The notes under the pieces were generated by a model. It ran no database searches. It was not told the origin of the DNA and was given only the letters and a program-made list of their open reading frames with translations. From positions 8,719,001 through 8,783,000 of the forward strand of contig JAILWY010000007.1 in the NCBI GenBank assembly GCA_022113835.1: a stretch of 64,000 nt of DNA, in the 5' to 3' direction. The position numbers and the translations under genes are program-made. Below are positions 37,669 through 49,381 of this stretch, in pieces. The DNA comes from Atopsyche davidsoni (lineage: Eukaryota > Arthropoda > Insecta > Trichoptera > Hydrobiosidae). Every line of letters starts with the position of its first letter. The first letter of the stretch is position 1.

Positions 37669-38409
37669 GCATTCATAGAAATCAAAAGCAAAATAATATT
37701 TTTAACAAGATCATACTAGTAAACAAATGTCTTAAATTAAATAAAAAAATTTATAAGGTGTTTAACGTAATGATTCCACTTTTTTAAATTTAATATAACC
37801 TTCAAGGTATTTTTAAAAACTTGTTAAACACAATTTGAATTGATAATTATAATATAATTAATTAAATATTTAAAAATTATATATATTGAATACCTAACCC
37901 CTATGATTGTAATGTTGATAATTCTGTGATGTTTAAGTTCTCTTAGTTTTATATATATTATATATAACCTGCGTATTTAATATTGAAATATCTTCTTATT
38001 CTGAAAAAAATAAACACCATGAATATAACCAGTAGAAAGTGAACTCATGCAACAGACATTAATTTCCTTTATTTTAAAACATTTTTGAGTTATAAATCAA
38101 ATAATTAAATTCGAAAGTTCTACTATTTAATTATGATACAAATTAAATTGTTTACGAGATAATTCGACGGTCGACTTCAACACGGTAAGTTAAAATAGTA
38201 TAAATCACGGACTAGCATTAAATATTGTACATCAAACTTCTATTTTCAATCCAATACAAAATGCTGCACTTTTCCCTCAATTACTGAATTAATACATTAT
38301 ACTTTCAGAACTACCAATATTAAAACGTTCGAGATTTATCTGTAAAACAGAAATAAACATGTTTATATTATTGTATACATAATACATAGAATCACAAACT
38401 TCAGACCCC

Positions 38410-38605
38410 AAAAAATTCACATGTGACGTATGACCCACCCCTGGCCGCACCGGGTAGATGTCCACCGGGGAGGAGTGGGTGGGGGTTGTAAGATTTATGT
38501 GCCGGCCAGGCAGCCATGAATTTCTCCCCGACAGCTGATGCTCCTTTACTGCCTTTTATGTCCGAGCCCCGGCAGATGAATTGTGAACTACCAGCGGATA
38601 TTTAC
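38410..38605. promoter_or_regulatory. GC island in upstream region
   Basis: The island contains CCACCCCTGGCCGCACCGGG, GGGGAGGAGTGGGTGGGGG and CCCCGACAGCTGATGCTCC around TTTATGTGCC and TTTTATGTCC cores. It is non-coding by frame analysis on both strands and enhancer-like by composition only. Confidence 0.25.
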
Positions 38606-40779
38606 GACTTTTTTAAATAAATCTTAGACGAAAGAGTTACCAACGCGATTCCACATGTGGACTATTGAAATAAGATTCATATTTATTCGATTGTAAAGAT
38701 TTAGTGTTCTAGGAGAAGGTTCGAGAGAGTGCAGTTGTATACTTTATAGGGGTGATATTGAAAATGAATTTCTGCCAATACCTGAAATAGAGGTTTTTTG
38801 TACACGTGACACATGGCATATTCGAATATTTGTACAATACAATCTGTAATCATCAAATAATTTGCACGCAAATTATTGTGTTTAAAGTTGTATTTTGCGA
38901 ATGGTTATAAAACGATGTACGATTAATAATTTGTTTAAATCACTGATACATGTGGTAGCAAATTATCTTAAATTCATGTACCTGATACGGAAAACCAAAC
39001 ATGTCATCTAATTTAAATTTAACAGAGACCAAAGATCTCTCAGTAGCCAATGCTGTTAGAGTAACCCTAATGAGAACCAGAATGGATATACAGAGTTGGG
39101 GAGATGTTAAATGATCGTAAGGACTCGGTAGTGAGAAACAGCAAGCAAACTGACTGATAATTAAGGAGCGAGAGACACCTGTGGCGGAGTATACAACTCA
39201 TATATACCACAGTAGGAAACAATAGACTGTGTGGACGTATTCACGAAACTAAAACCGAAACTGTTATTGTATTATAACAAATTTGTTCGGAAGCCTTGTA
39301 TACTAATCAAAATCATAAATTCAATACATACAATGGAATGTTACGCGGTTACTTATAAAAAAAATCATCGTAGAACATAAATTAATAAAATTTACAGAAT
39401 GAATAGTCATCGGCATTGTTTCTGTTCTCACATTGACAAATACAGTTTTTTACGCTTCGCAATCTGCATAATTTAATATAAACGATGATTCACGTCCCGC
39501 GTTCAAACGGATAAACCAACCAGCATTTGTGTGGCATTGCATTTCAGTCGTGATCGTGAAAGAGTCTCAAGCGCCCATCCCTAGGAGCAGACTGTCCTAG
39601 TAACGTGACTTGAAACAACATAAATCGTGGCGGAAACACAGCCAAGGGGTTGATAAATGTTGGGAAACCGTAGGATCTACGGCAAGCGAATTTGATTTAA
39701 TGGGAAACTAAATGTAACATGCAGTTTCTGGATTTTATTTTACACACTAAAATCAAAATCGTATGTATATTGACATTTCTATTTATCACTTTTTATCAAA
39801 TCTTTGACAGTAATAATTATAATAAACACACGTGACCTAAGCAGTATAAAAAAAGATTTTGTATATAAACAATATGGAGCTTTTGTCAATATAATCTGAT
39901 TAGTTTGTTTATAATGAAAAATTAATAGAATTAATCAAAATGGGTCATGTAATTGAACTTTGAAAAATTGTCTATTTTAACAAATCTCTTAATGTTTTAT
40001 TATATTTAGCATTTAAAAGGATTTTACTTCAAATAATTTAATTAAAATTACATCGTTTAATCCAAACTAACAAAGGCAGCTTTCGATTTTGTAATTTTGG
40101 GAAAGCGATCAGCCTGAATGAACAATTGGTTTGGATTAAGAAAACGAGATACAGACTCACACATAATAACCCGTTTTGAGAAATTGTTATTTCGGTGACA
40201 CTACGGTTCATTTTTTTTTTTCGAGTTTATTAATTTTTAAAATAAAAATAAACATGATTTTATCTAGTAGAAAAATTAACATAGTTTTTTCGTACCGAAT
40301 AAATAGTATTCGATAGGGTTTCTTATACTATCATGTAAATGCTAGACGATCTTATTTTTAGAATTAGATTTGCTAAGTTTATTTTATATGCAGAAAATAT
40401 AGTGAGTTCAAAACCAAAACTAGCAATTTTATTCGGCGATTATAATATAAATCATGTAAATAGTTCATAAATACCTCAACATGATTATTATGCATCCATC
40501 TGGCGTAAATAACGATGAAAATATCAAATTAGAATACGAGTTTTTCAAAAGATATTTTATGGTGAAAATATTTTTTTTGTATTTACAGCACGCCACTGAA
40601 ACTCATTCCTATTGTTTTACGTTGGTATCTAAAAAAAAACACTGCGATAAATAAAGTGATAAAGAAGTGATAAATCATTGTTATACAACCTTAATTAAAA
40701 TAATAATAATCTTAAACTCTCCCTCTAAAACTCTGAAGTATTTCCGTTTTGGCTTGTCAATTTGAATAAAGAATCCATC

Positions 40780-41020
40780 AGAGTCCAGGGCGGCTTATTG
40801 TGGCGGAATGATAAAGTGATAAGGCACGACGACCGGCCCACCATCCAGCGGGGGACTCCCCGAGTTATTGGTTCCCCCGCCCCATCCCACTCCACCCGAC
40901 CCGCCCCAGCCCGAGCCAAGCCGGCGGTTTCCGACAAACTTCTGCCCCGGCCAGTCATACTCGAGAAATCTTGGGAATCTTCAAGATACTTTAAGCCGGC
41001 GAAAGACTTCACTCGGCTGG
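40780..41020. promoter_or_regulatory. GC island with Pro-rich spurious frames
   Basis: A CCCGCCCC-rich core (about 40880-40925) is flanked by GATAAGG-type sequence at 40810-40825. Open frames on both strands arise from lack of stops. No splice signals bound them. Confidence 0.25.
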
Positions 41021-41864
41021 GAGAGATTTCAAAAAGTTTTTAATACATGCAAAAAATCTCTGATATTGTTATTCAAATTGAGCTAAAAACATAATATGCT
41101 TTTAAAAACATCGTTGCTTGTTTTAAAAACTATACATTTCAGGAGTGTTAAAGTCGTTCGTTTTATGGGGTCTTCAATATTTTAAAATGTCCTGAATTTT
41201 GGGCGGGGTGTCATAACGTCGAGGGTGCACTGGCAAACCTAAACAAAGATGATATATTCGGTGACAAACGACGGTGACAAATTTATGGTTGGGTTGAGTC
41301 AACGCATTAAAAAAAAAACCCGACGCGCGTTTGGAGAAGTGCTCTTAGATCTACGTTCCAATTCATCACAACAGAAGTCCAAATGATGGATCGCTGCATC
41401 ACACTTAGAGTCAGACCAGTTGAAGGAAATCATTAAGAATATGGCCCAATTTATTCATAAGCCAAGTCACACGTATTCGACGCCCGTGAAAATAGAATGA
41501 TTAGGTTTATACATTTATTTATAGACTTAAATAATCGTATTATCCTAAACATACCCAAACATCATCCAAAAAAATGACGTTTGTTGTTTATATGTAGTAA
41601 ATAGTTTTTCTGTTAATATAAAATAATATCTAAAAAATAATTTTTCCAATTTCTTAAATTATTGATGGTACAAAACGTTTTGAACACTATCATAATAATT
41701 ACTTTTGTAAGGTAGAATATAATATAACGAGAATATGGTTCGTAAAATCAATTAACTTGAATGAAATTAAGTAAAATTTAGTTCATAATTAACAATGACA
41801 CTGAAGTGAATAAAGTATGACAGTAGATAAGAGAAGCTTTAATTAGAGCTTTATTCCACAGTAA

Positions 41865-42120
41865 AGCGCGCTTTCCTGAGAGGTTTTCACGCGGAAGTCC
41901 GCCGCGGCTCGTTTGCGACCGGATACAGCGTCCTCCAGCTGGCTGGTGACTCGGAAGCCATTACGGCACCTGGATGCTACCTGCTATTCACAGCTCACCT
42001 GAAAACGATCGCGGCGGCTTGTACATGCGCGGGGAAACTGTAAAGTCGCGGCATGTTTCTACGACAGGTAAGTCACGTACAACGGTACGTAAGACGACAG
42101 ACTCAAGGTAATCTCAAGAA
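41865..42120. promoter_or_regulatory. GC island with opposed splice-donor consensus sites
   Basis: The island holds a minus-strand donor TTTCAG|GTGAGC (exon side 41999) and, 68 bases away, a plus-strand donor CGACAG|GTAAGT (exon side 42067). Both are near-perfect. Short ATG frames lead into each. Composition is high in CpG (GTCCGCCGCGGCTCG). It could be a bidirectional promoter region or an island with chance sites. Confidence 0.3.
41999..42026 (-). other. Candidate 5' coding exon B of the wge-like gene
   Basis: On the minus strand an ATG at 42026 reads MYKPPRSFS and leaves one base at the strong donor TTTCAG|GTGAGC. This is phase-compatible with the large exon. A second ATG at 42054 is in another frame and would not fit directly. 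The donor is the best of the three candidates, but the coding part is very short. Confidence 0.25.
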
Positions 42121-42277
42121 CATTTGCAGTAGTAAAAAACAACAAGAAAATAACATTTAATCTAATATACTTCGGCATGTTTATTGCAATACGCAAAAGG
42201 CGCGGGGCTTACACAGATATTGGAAAAATCGTCTTTGGACATTTTTAGTTCACCACAGAAAAAAGTATCCTCTAGGC

Positions 42278-42425
42278 CAGGGGTGGCTAACCCACGGGCC
42301 GCATGCCAATAGTTAACTTCAAATATTTGAAGAATTTCAAAAATTTCAAAAATTTTAAATATTTGAAAAATTTGTGTATTCATTGCCAAAGTGGCCCGCA
42401 AGATCATTTGGGTTGGCCACCCCCG
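42278..42425. mobile_element. Short hAT-like MITE
   Basis: The ends are CAGGGGTGGCTAACCC on the left and, read inwards, CGGGGGTGGCCAACCC on the right. Both look like hAT-superfamily termini. The flanking 8-mers CTCTAGGC and CCCTAGAC match at 6 of 8 positions and resemble the hAT target nTCTAGAn. The interior is AT-rich TTTGAA/TTTCAA repeats with no coding capacity. Confidence 0.6.
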
Positions 42426-44476
42426 CCCTAGACGTTTCCACTTCTTGCAATTCTGGACACATGAATCACATCATCAATCCAACGGATATTATGACGTATT
42501 TTTGCACCTTTTTGCCATGTGTACGAACGGCTTTTTCGAATCAACCTGTGGCCCTAACTTAAATGTTACTTTCAAAAAATATTAACAGAAGTCATTTCCG
42601 AAAAATTACAACATTAAAATACCCCACTCATTCGACCGTGTAAATAAGATAGGATTTTTTTTTCTTATAGTTTTCATAGTTGTAGATAAATTTTGATGTC
42701 CTTGTATTTTATGAATATAAATTATTCAGAAGAACAAATGGGTTCATCCGGACTCAACGCAAACCGCGAACCACAGTCCCGCTTGTAAGAAGTCAAGCAT
42801 TCTAAAAATAGGCACAGCGACTTCCTTGTGTGCATTCTATCACAGATCGATAAGGTTTGGAAATTCCACGGGGAAACTTCGCCACTATTTTTGTAGCACA
42901 TTAAAATTTAGTGGAACTTTCACCAACACGCGATACCGCATACAATTTATGCACGTGGATTTGTTTCGATTCCCCCATGCTTATATGTTTCACATTGTAG
43001 TAAATTTAGCCGCTATCTAGGACGGGTATTATGGGAACAAAAACAAACATCACTATATAAAGCTCCACCCAAAGTTTAATTACCGGCAGTAGCACTGCCA
43101 CACGAGCTCACAAGCCCGGCTTACTTAATAGATACGCACAAATAATTACCCACTTAAAAAAAATTTATTAAATAACAAAAAAAACAATTTGCGCTGTTCA
43201 CATATTTTATTTTTCAAGGTGTTAAGATACCAACACATTTTTCAATTCTCAGTGGTTAACAACTAAGAAAATTTATAAAATATCTACGCGACTGTTTCCA
43301 GTTGGAATTAAAATAAGTACAGTCACAATACATCCCAATGAGCTGTGAAATGTTTTTATACACATTTTTCGCTGATATTATAGAGATGGTATATTTAATA
43401 ATAATTGGAAAAGTTATAATGACAATTTTGATAAATCAAATAGCCGGAAGATTCTGTGCATCTTGCAGAAACGACCCCAAACTTCTGCCCTATATATCAT
43501 CAAACTTTGAATTTCTACCATTCGGCAGAATTGGGGGTAGGTTTTCCCTTCTTGTGTCCCCACGTACCTAGGAAGATATTAGATTCTTAGGTAGGAACGA
43601 GAATATCTGGAGACATTACAAATTCACCCCCCAAAGGTAATAACACACAATTTCACATGACTTAGTTCCAAATAACTCAAAATACGAAGAAATGTATATT
43701 GGGAATAGCGAGAAAGAGTGGAGAAAGGGTAAGAAACCAGGATTCAAGCAGACCGTGCTATGCACAGTAATTTGTTAAACCAGTAATATACAAACCACGA
43801 TTTATTGAAGTTATTGTTTCGTCATATCGGAAAGGTCTAAAAATCAAACTAGTGCATTATTTAAACATACTTTTTGTACTTGTTTATCCATAAATTATGC
43901 AAAACACTGACAGAGACTAACGTTTTCAATTCAAATTCGAAATAATAGAGATAAAATAATTAATGAAGCTAGATATTATGTATATTATATATAGCTGAAA
44001 TTATTTTACACCTCGGTCTCGGCTTCTCAAATATTATTACTGTGCCATAAACTTTAGTCGAATATTATTAGTGAAATTATAATAACTATAAATAAATAGT
44101 AGAGTTTATATGAAGTTATATGACTAAAATATGTATAGTAATAATATGGTATACGTTTTAATAATTTTTTAAATTTATTTCATTAAATCGTACGATACAA
44201 TAATAACGTTTAAATGGAAACAGATATTTGATTAAAATTCATTGTATAAATATTGCGTAGTAATTATTCTAGTAGAGTGCAGAGAATTAATAAGTCTATT
44301 TTCAGGAAATGTAATTTAACAAAGCGGAAGCGATAATTGCAACAATGGAGGGGCATTTTCATTTGGGTGAAATTTAATTTGGCTTTTGATTCGCTCTTCT
44401 CGCAAACACCCGGCCGGAACACACGGGGCGGGCGGGCCGGAGCGCCGAACAACGCCGCCGAGCTCACACCTCGCCG

Positions 44477-44549
44477 CGGGGGATGGGGGTGGGGGTGGGG
44501 GTGGGTTAGGTTAGTGGGGGTGGGGGAGGGGTTGGGGGAGGGGGAGGGC
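44477..44549 (+). repeat. G-rich tract with telomere-like core
   Basis: Runs of GGGGGTGGGGG and GGGGGAGGGG surround GGGTTAGGTTAGTGGGGG. It has many G-runs of four or five and is a strong G-quadruplex candidate. TTAGG is the common insect telomere unit; two units here are too few to mean a telomere. Confidence 0.75.
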
Positions 44550-45954
44550 GCGCACCCCTGCGCCAGCAGCGCGCCCCGCCCGTGACGGGGCGCTGTCCGA
44601 TAAGGTCACCCGTGTTGTGCTACGTGTGATGTTAACAAAGTGCCTGCACTACAAGCGCTCGGAAATCTGCCAAACAGGGCTAGAATCATGTAGCACTGGC
44701 AAATCGTCTGCCAAGGATCCGAATTATGTATTAACAAAAAAGCCTGTATTGCAAATCGTTTTGATTTTTTTCATAATATATATATTTTTGATAGTAAAGA
44801 AAAAATCAGCAACAGGGAAAACCTACGTACATTTACATACAGGATTAAAAAAATAACTTAAACCCAACACAGTATCTAATAAATATAAAGACTCGTCAAA
44901 TAAAAACGTCCTATGAAGTTTGTCTTGTGTGCGTGATTTAATTGGGCTCGGCTCGATCAAATATCTATAGACGAATAGTGAGATGTTATTTTTACGTTTT
45001 GATTTGAATTTTAAATGATAATATAATTTAAAATAAACAAACAACAAAGTCAACCTGACGTCCGCAATATCAAAAACAAATAAAGCCCGTCCACTAACGA
45101 CGCTGCAAAGTTGATTACTTCCCTGCAAAAACCCTCGCGGGCCGTCACAGCCACCTCCGCCGGAATTTCAATCAGATCCCGAGCGCAAACACACGTGCGG
45201 CCGTGTATTATTATTAACCCGTGGAGGAGCCGCGGAGGCGCCGCTGGTCGATATCGCCCATCGCCCACCTAGCCGGGGGGTTCCAACCCTCGAGATATCC
45301 CGGTTAGTTGGCATGTTATTTTTACTTTGTCATCGAAACAGACTTTTGCTACGTGTATAAATCTGATGTAGATATGGTTATTGAATGCGACTCTCATTGT
45401 ATTCCCTGCTTTAATCGGGCGATTTGGTTTTTGAATAAAATAAACACACGCGTTCTGGTCATTATGGATGATAGCATTAAAAGAGCGTAATTTGTCGTAT
45501 ACCATCGTTTGATGAGTTATTTCGGAGCACCGTGGACTGAGAAGATCCTTCATAGTTGTTCGTGATACATGATTTGTTGTAAAATGCGCATTTACCACAT
45601 TGTTTATTTATCGATGAAATGTCATTTTTTATAAACACTAATCGTTTTGTATACAAGAGTGTGCCAATAAAGACACGCCTGTGATATTAAATGTATAATA
45701 TTTAAACGAATTTATAATCAAAAATCTATTCACATTTTCAATCATTTTCTAAATTAATACAAATGCGCTTTGATTTTTGTGCGCAAACACGGCGAAAGCA
45801 CCAAAAAAATAATTAAATTTCGACTTTTCGCGAACGGTTTTCCGGTTCTCTCAGATTCCAGCGCTCACTGACGACTCGAATTTTGTTTGATTGCGAAATT
45901 CAATAAAACTCGGCGCAAACACGCCGGGCAGCCCTGCGCCCGCCGCGTTCCACC

Positions 45955-46038
45955 GGGCGTCCTGGTGGAAGTCCTGCCTGGCGTCCTGGCGGGCGTCCTC
46001 CCGGGCGTCCTCCCGGGCGTCCTGCCTGGCGTCCTCCG
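45955..46038. repeat. 12 bp tandem repeat, seven units
   Basis: Seven consecutive 12-base units follow the pattern GGGCGTCCTCCC, with changes mainly in the last three bases. The period is a multiple of three, so all frames give tetrapeptide repeats: DARE/DARQ on the minus strand, GVLP on the plus strand. Neither frame is bounded by splice sites that I can support. Confidence 0.8.
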
Positions 46039-46323
46039 CCACGGGCCCGGCAGGTCGGATCAATTAGGCCGCCGGCGAGCTCCCGCGGAGCGCGGCGCGG
46101 CCCATTGTCCCCGGTCGTCACTACTGTGACGCGCTACCTCTGTGCATCAGATTAACATGTTCAATTACCAAAGGGACATGCATCAATTTACCGTTGGTAC
46201 AGCGATGCTTGCATTTTGAAACCGTTTGATTGCGTTGAATTGTGTTTTGATCAGCTATTTTGTCGGTGTTTTATTTTGTTCTCGACGTGCTGGCGCCCAT
46301 CATCAGTTGTACGGCTATGTAGC

Positions 46324-46348
46324 GCAATCATCACCCGGTGATGATTGC
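46324..46348. repeat. Perfect 25 bp palindrome
   Basis: GCAATCATCACC and its exact reverse complement GGTGATGATTGC are separated by a single C. It would form a 12-base-pair hairpin or cruciform with a minimal loop, or could be a dimer-binding operator-like site. Confidence 0.85.
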
Positions 46349-48186
46349 ACGTAAACCTAATTTAGAATTATGTATTTTTAGAAAACTCAAGCTAAATATA
46401 ACATCACATAAATTCTCATAAAACTAGAATGACAGGAAAAAAAAAGAAAGATCTTATATACAAATACGAACAGCGGTAGGTGTTGCGAATTCCGGAACAT
46501 ACGAGTATTGCGCAAATTTTCAGCTCTAATTTCAAGCAGCCTGAATTTAATATGGTAATTTCGCCTTGTTCCAGCACAGCTGTAGCGTAGGTGTGCACGG
46601 TATACCTGTCCCATTTAATCTAATGCCCGATGGCGTGACATAACTGGGCCACGTGGTGCGCGACCTTGCCCGCACGTGTCCGCGGAGCATGCGATCGCCG
46701 GGCGGCCACGGGCGGGAGCGGGACCGAGATAACTGCAGTCGCTGCGCTTCTCGCTGCACCGCGATAAGACAATGGAAACGATTTAGCCGCCCGAGCGAGA
46801 CCTAGCACCCATACTCACGCAAACACTAAACTATGCATAGTTCATTGCTTGATAACACATTAACACTTGTAATTTTTATAGTCTGTGACGAGGGATATGC
46901 AAATCGAAAATTATAGCATAAAGGTGTTCAGTACGTCGAACAATTTGTAAGTATATTGTTATGTCGCGAAACTGAGATTATATCCAATCGATGTAAATTT
47001 CTGGTAATGAAGGTTAAAGAAATTTCAGGTGAAAACACTGATTTTCTAAATGTAAACCAGTTTAGAATGAACTTAAAATTAGTTGAACGGAGGGTTCGGA
47101 AGAGATCTAGACAGGTCACAATTAAATTTTAAACAAAACACAAAATAAAGTTTTATACATTAAAGCGCCTTGACTTATTCAACACATAATGTGCTCTATA
47201 ACAATATTGCAACCATATGGAAACTTCACAGAGCTAGTCGTTAGTATGCGTTGCAGGTTAATGCGAATATTTTTTCAACACAAAAGTATTAAGAAAAGAC
47301 ATACTAAGTCTCCAAGTTTTAATGATTTAGTAATAACTTTTTCAAAATATTACAAAATATACCTACTAATGTGCGCGCACGTTTCAAAGTTTACAAAATC
47401 TTCGTGATTTATTTCTCGGAAACACAGTGTAATCTGAATTTAAAAAAATATATATTTAAGGATGTTGTTTTGATTTTTTTTATTTATCAAAAACAGCTTT
47501 GATTGTATAGCTAAAGCTTGCTGTTTTCCAAAGCAAACTCGGGACGTTATGAAATCCACCATTACCCGCAAAATACCTGCTAAATCGAATGTCGGGGGGG
47601 GATTAGCGGGTGAGCCGGGGCGCGCGGGGCCCGTGTAGCTCCGGTCAATTTTGATTTAATTTAATAAAAAATCTATTTTTAGAAATCAATTATAAACTTA
47701 TATTTTTCTCGGAGCTTTGTTTCATACAAAATTGAAATTCAAAACAAGATTAAGTCGCAAATAACTACACGACCAATAAACATTTTAGAGCGGGTTTTGC
47801 AACTCTATGGCTCTTGTATATATATCCGAATAAGAGGTTATTTACCAAAATTGTATATTTAAACAAATTTGAAATACGAGCAAAAAAAGATGTTCTTTGT
47901 ATTGCTCGTAACAAGCGACTCATAATCATAACGGATAAATTATGCAATATCTTTTTTTCAGGCATATGTATTTTACAGGCAGCGTGGCTTGACGAACGTC
48001 TGTCGGATCTGCGTGTGCGCTTGACCTCAATCGAATTATCTGCCGACTGTTAAAAAAAAAAAAAAAAAAACACATTCGAGGTAACCCGACTTTTAAAATC
48101 GTCGAAACTGCAGCCCCGCGGCTGAGGGCACGCGCCGGAGACAGCGGCGGAGTCGGTGATCATCTGTTGAGTCGCAGGGCCCGAGG

Positions 48187-48242
48187 CGCGGGGTGAAGGG
48201 CGCGGGGTGAAGGGCGCGGGGTGAAGGGCGCGGGGCGCGGGG
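48187..48242 (+). repeat. 14 bp G-rich tandem repeat
   Basis: Three exact copies of CGCGGGGTGAAGGG are followed by a degenerate fourth ending CGCGGGGCGCGGGG. It lies in a GC island. Confidence 0.85.
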
Positions 48243-49311
48243 AGGGCGCCCGCTAATAATGAGCCGCGCGGGCGGGGCCGCCGGACTAATTGGCAGTTTT
48301 GTGTTGTTTGTTATCTGGCCCGTTGTGAATTAGGGAGGATTTCCAGAACGACCAAGGGACAGTTATTTTCTCAGTGTTTTGCGTTTCACAGTTAATCTTC
48401 GGGTAAATATTAGGACGGCTTCTATTGCTTGGTGGTTCCTTTTTAAATTATCAGGCAGATATTTGATGCCTTTATAAATAGACCTCTTCTAATAAAAGGA
48501 TTGTATTCACTTGCATTTCGCAAGTTAATTGTTTTTTTACTCTTGTAAAAATGTTATTTTTAAAAAGAGTATCATATAAGTGTATAAGTACACAATAGTG
48601 CGTTTTAAGCATAACGTATAATACAAAAAAAACGACATGTTTAATATTCGCCAATTTTCTTTTAAAACTTTACTTAATTATTACTATTTTTTAAATATTT
48701 TTAATAAAATAAAGAACTATTTTTTTTAAATATTTAAAGCTTTAATTATTTGGTTTTTCGTAGTGCAGTGAATTCATTAAAAATGTATTCAATGCGGTTA
48801 CAAAAAATGAACATACAGCATTTGAAAATAAACACAAAGACACGCGCATATAAATTCATCGAGCAAGTCGTAGGTTTCATAAAATAATCTAATAAAATTT
48901 TAGCGCACACCGCGATCGACAACGACACCGCGGCTGCCGAAAACGCTTTCAACAGAACCACCCCCTTCGGAAAATCCAATATGTCACGTGATACTGAATG
49001 CGATTATAAAGTCATGCTTCGTGGAAATTACATAACGGCCCGGAGTGCCGGTTAAAGTCCCGCGGGCCACGGGGGAGGCGGGCCGGCCCGGGCGTGCGCA
49101 GGCCCGCCCGAGTGACCCACGCCCTGCGGGGACAGGTTGTGCAAAAACGGCGAGAACACCACCGAAACAATCGATATGGGGAGTAAGTAGACCGAAACTT
49201 AGCAGTTGGATAACCCAGCCGACTGAACGACCGAATAGAAACATTTTGTCAAAGTCTAACAGAGTCGTATGAACATTCTGCCTAACAATAAGTTCCGTTT
49301 TTCTCTTGTAC

Positions 49312-49381
49312 CTCTCGTTTTCTTTGCCGTATTCATGAAGTGCAGAATGGAGACGTCCATCGAGAGCGCCGAGCATCTCAT
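49312..49381 (-). other. Candidate 5' coding exon C of the wge-like gene
   Basis: On the minus strand ATGs at 49381 and 49360 share a frame (from 49360: MDVSILHFMNTAKKTR). It ends one base into a codon at AACGAGAG|GTACAAG, in phase with the large exon. The joined N-terminus would be basic, like what follows. A competing frame here (DEMLGALDGRLHSALHEYGK) looks coding too, but leaves two bases and would not fit directly. The region is a GC island. Transcript evidence is absent. Confidence 0.25.

Larger units (their letters stand above)
33618..41860. other. AT-rich stretch with GC islands
   Basis: GC-rich islands occur at about 34025-34170, 34440-34760, 35280-35400, 36700-36860, 38410-38605 and 40780-41020. 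The sequence between them is AT-rich and featureless. An unassigned 93-codon frame lies at 37387-37668 on the minus strand. No splice-bounded exon could be supported. Confidence 0.35.
42434..49311. other. Upstream stretch dense in GC islands
   Basis: AT-rich spacers separate islands at about 44400-44590, 45120-45310, 45795-46135, 46560-46805, 47580-47645, 48090-48300 and 48900-49140. The islands hold several tandem repeats and a palindrome listed separately. A 109-codon minus-strand frame at 45269-45598 has no recognisable product and is not supported as a gene. Confidence 0.35.

Noticed and set aside
45269..45598. 109-codon minus-strand ORF
   Set aside because: It has no recognisable domain and runs across the border of a GC island into AT-rich sequence without a change in frame evidence; it is likely chance.
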